Assembly (NCBI GenBank): GCA_009760855.2
Contig: WPIO01000004.1
Location: 13,541,001-13,605,000 of the forward strand
From: Cristatella mucedo
Taxonomy: Eukaryota > Bryozoa > Phylactolaemata > Cristatellidae
Length of the DNA stretch: 64,000 nucleotides
Reading direction: 5' to 3'
Position numbers and translations under genes: made by a program. The notes under the pieces were generated by a model. The model searched no databases and was not told the DNA's origin. It was given only the letters and a program-made list of their open reading frames with translations. How positions within the stretch are numbered: position 1 is the first letter of the stretch; every line of letters begins with the position of its first letter. This document shows, piece by piece, positions 35,461 through 64,000 of the stretch.

Positions 35461-35969
35461 AATGCTTGCAAATAGTGAATTGCTGGCATCGAAGAACGGG
35501 ATGTCACAAATTCATGGACTTGGCTTGGCCGAGGCATCCTCATTTAGGCACGCCTTGTCCAGCATTCCTGCGAGTATCCTTTGTTTGTTGGTGCCTAGTC
35601 GCAGTCTCTTGATTGCGAGAAGAGTTTTGGGCTATTGGTTCAGTATTGGTGCCAACCGAAAGAGCCAGCCTGGCCTGGGCCACTGTGTATGTGTATCACT
35701 ATCGCTTTGATATCTTGTCGAAGCTTTCTGTGGAGATAGCAGGCTTTAGTCTTCCTAAATTTCTGAATTTCTGTTAACATGTGAGCCTCATAACAGCAGT
35801 TAGCGACACTTTACGAATGTACTGTCGTCATTTGCCTTTGCTGCTTCTGCATGCCTTGCCAGTTTCGCATGGCCGCCGCCCTGCTTTACCTTCGCTCTGT
35901 CCGTTGAAGGACGTGAAGAGTGTCGTTTCTTGAGAGTCCTCAAACCGGAACCGCCATTACACCTTGGGC

Positions 35970-48051
<12,082 letters not shown>

Positions 48052-48609
48052 CGTATCCTCTTCATCTCTCTTACCGAGCAAGGCCCGGTCTAATTAATTG
48101 ATATAGCTCTTAGAAAAAAACAATGTCAGCACTGCTGCGTTTCACATGGTGCGCGAGTGCAAGGCCAGGCCTCAGTCGCGATGGCGTGCGATACCGGCAG
48201 TTTCGGAACGATGCAATAGCGGGCAGCGTGCACTGCGCGTGCCGGGTGAAGGAATGGACCCATGATTGGTTGGCACGCATCGCGTATAAAAGAAAAACGT
48301 GACCAATATCGTGCAACTATCTTGTGACTAAAACAGGTGCCGCAACATTCAATATCGAACACAATTCGAAAAATATCAATGAGTCGGTCAGAGAGGCGCG
48401 CTGTGGCATTCTGCAAAATTTCACGGTTTAGATAGTAGCTGAGAAAAGCAAAGTGCCGTCATCAAACACTGCTGGGGATCGCCCGCTCATCGGCCCGAGT
48501 AAGAGACGCCGCAAGAGCAAGCGTGAGAGCAGCAGCGAGCACACGGGCAGCAGTGAGCGGTGCTGAGCGCTGCGGCCCGCCCCCTGGAGGAGGAGTTGGG
48601 CTGCAGCGC

Positions 48610-61406
<12,797 letters not shown>

Positions 61407-61599
61407 GTCACCACGAGTGCTACAAACGAGCAAACGAACAACTGATTTCGAAAACCAGTGGCTGAATGTACGACTGATGCTGGAGACTACACTATACTCG
61501 TTGTTGACAGGGTCGACCGATGCACAAGGCACAGGTGCAGTGACAGGTGCGCCACAGATATGATCACAAAAGAGCCAGCAATAAAGCCACCGCGCTGGT

Positions 61600-61742
61600 T
61601 TGACCTACAGGGTTGAGGTGCTCACCCCGACCAAGGTCTGGCCGAGGTCGTGGGCTCGAGCCCCGAGGCATATGTGAAGTACCTGAATAGAGATTAAGTT
61701 CTCTTAGGGCGTTATACAAATGAATTTGATTCATTTATCAGT
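61600..61742 (+). repeat. SINE with LINE-like tail, well preserved
   Basis: Head GTTTGACCTACAGGGTTGAG then GTGCTCACC; B box GGTCGTGGGCTCGAGCCCC; tail GAATAGAGATTAAGTTCTCT then TAGGGCGTTATACAAATGAA. The tail matches the LINE 3' end (GAGAGATTAAGTTCTCTGAG) closely. Located just upstream of the dehydratase coding start. Confidence 0.75.
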
Positions 61743-62084
61743 GGAGCCCTCCCTCACCAAAGAGTCAGACAGCGATGGGAGAAAGGCGGCGCACTGCGTC
61801 TGCCAAAACAATTTCCACCTAATCACCGAATCGCCAACAATCAGCGTTGAACCGTGTCAAATCTGCACTCTCGATAGGGCAGGTTACAAATAATGACATG
61901 CGCATGCTAGGATGTACCTGTGGGGGGGGGTCACCACGGCTCGAGCTTGTAAAAACCTATCCATAAGCGGATCGAGCACTGAGCTAGCAGTTGCAGTGGT
62001 GGCAGCTTCTAGCTCTGTGCAAGCAGGTTTGCCAGAGCAGCAGATACTGCATGTTATGCTCATACACATGCCCTCGCACGCACG

Positions 62085-62092
62085 CGCACACA

Positions 62093-62145
<53 letters not shown>

Positions 62146-62148
62146 ACG
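62085..62148. repeat. (CA)n microsatellite
   Basis: About 60 bases of CA with ACACAG and CAAACA interruptions. Confidence 0.95.
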
Positions 62149-62439
62149 GGAAGGAATTTAAAAATAAGTGCGACCGACTCAGGCCCCGCTCATGCAGTGC
62201 ATCCACAGTGTCTGCACTCTCAAATCGCTTGGCATATCGTGGATCAGGTCTTAACACATTGCATGTGGCGTTGTGCCACTATCTGAACTAGTGACCGTAA
62301 AGAGGACACAATACCGTATGCACACAAAGGCAAAAGAAAAAAGGACTATGCTGGAATGCACTGAAGCATTGCTGGGGCCATTGTAATACCTCGAGCATAG
62401 TCTAGCCAAGTGTACACCAGTTTACGCATGGAAGGTACC

Positions 62440-62600
62440 GCCCTGGTTTTGCCCAGGGGTTAAGTTGCTCGCCTTTAACGACCAAGGTCAAGGTGCTTGC
62501 CTTTGACGACCGAGACCATGGGCTGGCTGCCTTTGGCATATGTACAGCGCCTGGATGGACATTCAGCTCTCTTATACAATTGAATGACATTTTTTTATAC
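62440..62600 (+). repeat. SINE with LINE-like tail, internally duplicated
   Basis: Head CCCTGGTTTTGCCCAGGGGT then TAAG; two copies of GCTTGCCTTTGACGACC / GCTCGCCTTTAACGACC about 36 bp apart; tail CAGCGCCTGGATGGACATTC then AGCTCTCTTATACAATTGAA. Bases 62,601-63,110 contain no recognised gene. Confidence 0.6.
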
Positions 62601-63110
62601 GGGGAAAAGAAGTCCCCAGAAAGCTTACTTGCCCTGTCAAAAGATTAGCACTAAGCCTAAGCTGCACTAGCATTCAAACTGCACGATGCAAGTTAAACCA
62701 CCCGAGTAGGCACAAGTCCTGTGGCTCGGAGGACTGAGAACAATAATGAAAGCAGTTTAGTGCAAGCGTAACTTCCGCTCATCAATTCTGATTTGTGCCC
62801 GGCCAGTGCAGGAAAGGCATTTCGACTGATTTTGAGTCCCCCCTCACACAAGCAACACACATGTGCCTATCACAGCAGTCGAGGCAGGGCAGTTATAGAC
62901 TGAAGCAGTTAGCTTGTACCTATTGACACCGAGTACACCGACTTAATCAAATGCCGACGGACACGCCCACTCGATGTTCGCAGCTAAGTACACACAGCTA
63001 AGAACAGTAGAGCAGAGCCAGATTTGAGGACTCCAACCGGCAGTATTTTGGCAGCGAATTGCTCGATAGCTGTTATTACTGGCTACAGAGCAGACGTACG
63101 CAGCACATAC

Positions 63111-63154
63111 CTGCATCTGACTCAGCATAGGGCTACGAACGGTGGCTTCAGTGA
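63111..63154 (-). other. Candidate 5' untranslated exon of the dehydratase
   Basis: A 44-base minus-strand segment lies between a good acceptor (GTCTGCAG) and a good donor (GTATGT). If joined to the acceptor at about 61,420, it would precede the dehydratase ATG and carry two short upstream ATGs, one of which would terminate at a TGA overlapping the region before the main start. Alternatively it is an exon of a gene continuing to the right. Confidence 0.35.
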
Positions 63155-63768
63155 CTGCAGACAAACCGTCGACAGGTGAAAGCAGTCAAGAGGTCATATC
63201 TTTGGCCCAAAGAGGAGGCCACTTGACACCTGAGACCTAACCTGCCCTTCAAAGCTCCCACTGTTGGCTGCCTGTGGCAAGGTCAAGGTCTGGGCCTAAA
63301 CCATGCACTTGGATCGGTAGGGCTCACCCAGAGCTCATTCACGGCAACATGTGTCTACAGTGTCCGGTTAAGGCCAGTTTTTGTGGTCGGCGGAAAAAAA
63401 ACCTGTCCAGCTGACGAGTGCTCGAATTCGCAGGCATTCGCAGGCCCTGAGCACCGAGCACTGGGCAGGCATCTGCTCTGTCGGCCCCATCCCGGCATGA
63501 CACGTGCTACCTGCCTGACACGTAAGCACACGGTTCACAGCCGAGCTGGTCAGGGCGCGGCACAACTAATCGGCTTAGTCGAGCCTGACCTCATGTCGAA
63601 CCTACCCAAAATGCAGGTCTGCTCCCTTGGCACCAGCTAAGGAATGCTCAGCAACTTGATGGCAGCCGCACGTCCAGCACGTGAGCTTTTTAAGAGAGCC
63701 GGAAGCTTCTGCCGGTGGCAGCAAGTCGTGAGCCGGTTGTGGCCCAGCACGACTCTAGTAGTGATTCC

Positions 63769-63800
63769 CCTGCTTGGCTGGCTGCAGCCAGCCAAGCAGG
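63769..63800. repeat. Perfect 32-bp palindrome
   Basis: CCTGCTTGGCTGGCTG is followed directly by its exact reverse complement, with no loop. Function unknown. The rest of 63,155-64,000 shows no recognised gene. Confidence 0.8.
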
Positions 63801-64000
63801 CAGCTTCAACATGCAAAGCACGACACGATACCAGTGTACTTCGAAAAAGGTTGCAGTGCAAATTCGGCTGAACACGCAAGTATGAGGCGTTCGCCTAGGC
63901 ACTAACGCTAACAGATGCAAACAACCGGCATACATGAGGGTTGGGCCAGCAAAACTACCGACCGATTAAGATACTCCCGTTCGGCACCGGTTCTTCGTAG

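Noticed and set aside
63383-63640. 85-codon plus-strand frame
   Set aside because: No domain or conserved-looking pattern and no context.

Overview
This is a nuclear window from an invertebrate animal. Coding sequence is split into short exons with GT/AG borders, introns are long, and microsatellites, LINEs, tRNA-derived SINEs, a Tc1/mariner remnant and a decayed Ty3/gypsy LTR element fill the rest. Phylum is unresolved from sequence alone: the protein variants look arthropod- or lophotrochozoan-like, but that is an impression, not a measurement. Three protein-coding genes are firmly recognised by exon-by-exon reading, with reading phase matching at every splice junction. Layout: 0-5.3 kb holds at least two phase-compatible minus-strand exons of a gene I cannot name. 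8.46-12.5 kb is an LTR retrotransposon (LTRs, gag-like ORF, protease, partial RT, integrase), followed directly by a noncoding repeat that recurs at 21.8-22.7 kb. 13.7-22.7 kb is a repeat nest with CR1/L2-like LINEs, one interrupted by a SINE. 25.1-28.7 kb (minus) is MRPL17, the mitochondrial ribosomal protein bL17m, in four exons with a GC-rich 5' end. 30-35.5 kb is again repeats (minisatellite, LINE, CA microsatellite). 35.97-48.05 kb (plus) is DCAF8, a WD40 substrate receptor of CUL4-DDB1 ubiquitin ligases, in 12 exons. 48.6-61.4 kb (minus) is a catabolic threonine/serine dehydratase with a C-terminal ACT domain, in 10 common exons plus two alternative last exons. 61.5-64 kb is mostly SINEs and a CA microsatellite plus a possible 5' untranslated exon. 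DCAF8 and the dehydratase converge, with stop codons only about 0.56 kb apart. The genes are unrelated housekeeping functions (mitochondrial translation, protein ubiquitylation, amino-acid catabolism) and do not form a pathway. The most notable signals are the tandemly duplicated terminal exon of the dehydratase, which gives two ACT-domain C-termini; an unassigned plus-strand exon pair interleaved with those exons; a GC-AG intron in DCAF8; and long complementary GA and CT tracts around DCAF8 exons 2-4. I saw no CRISPR array, prokaryotic operon or intact stand-alone tRNA or rRNA gene.
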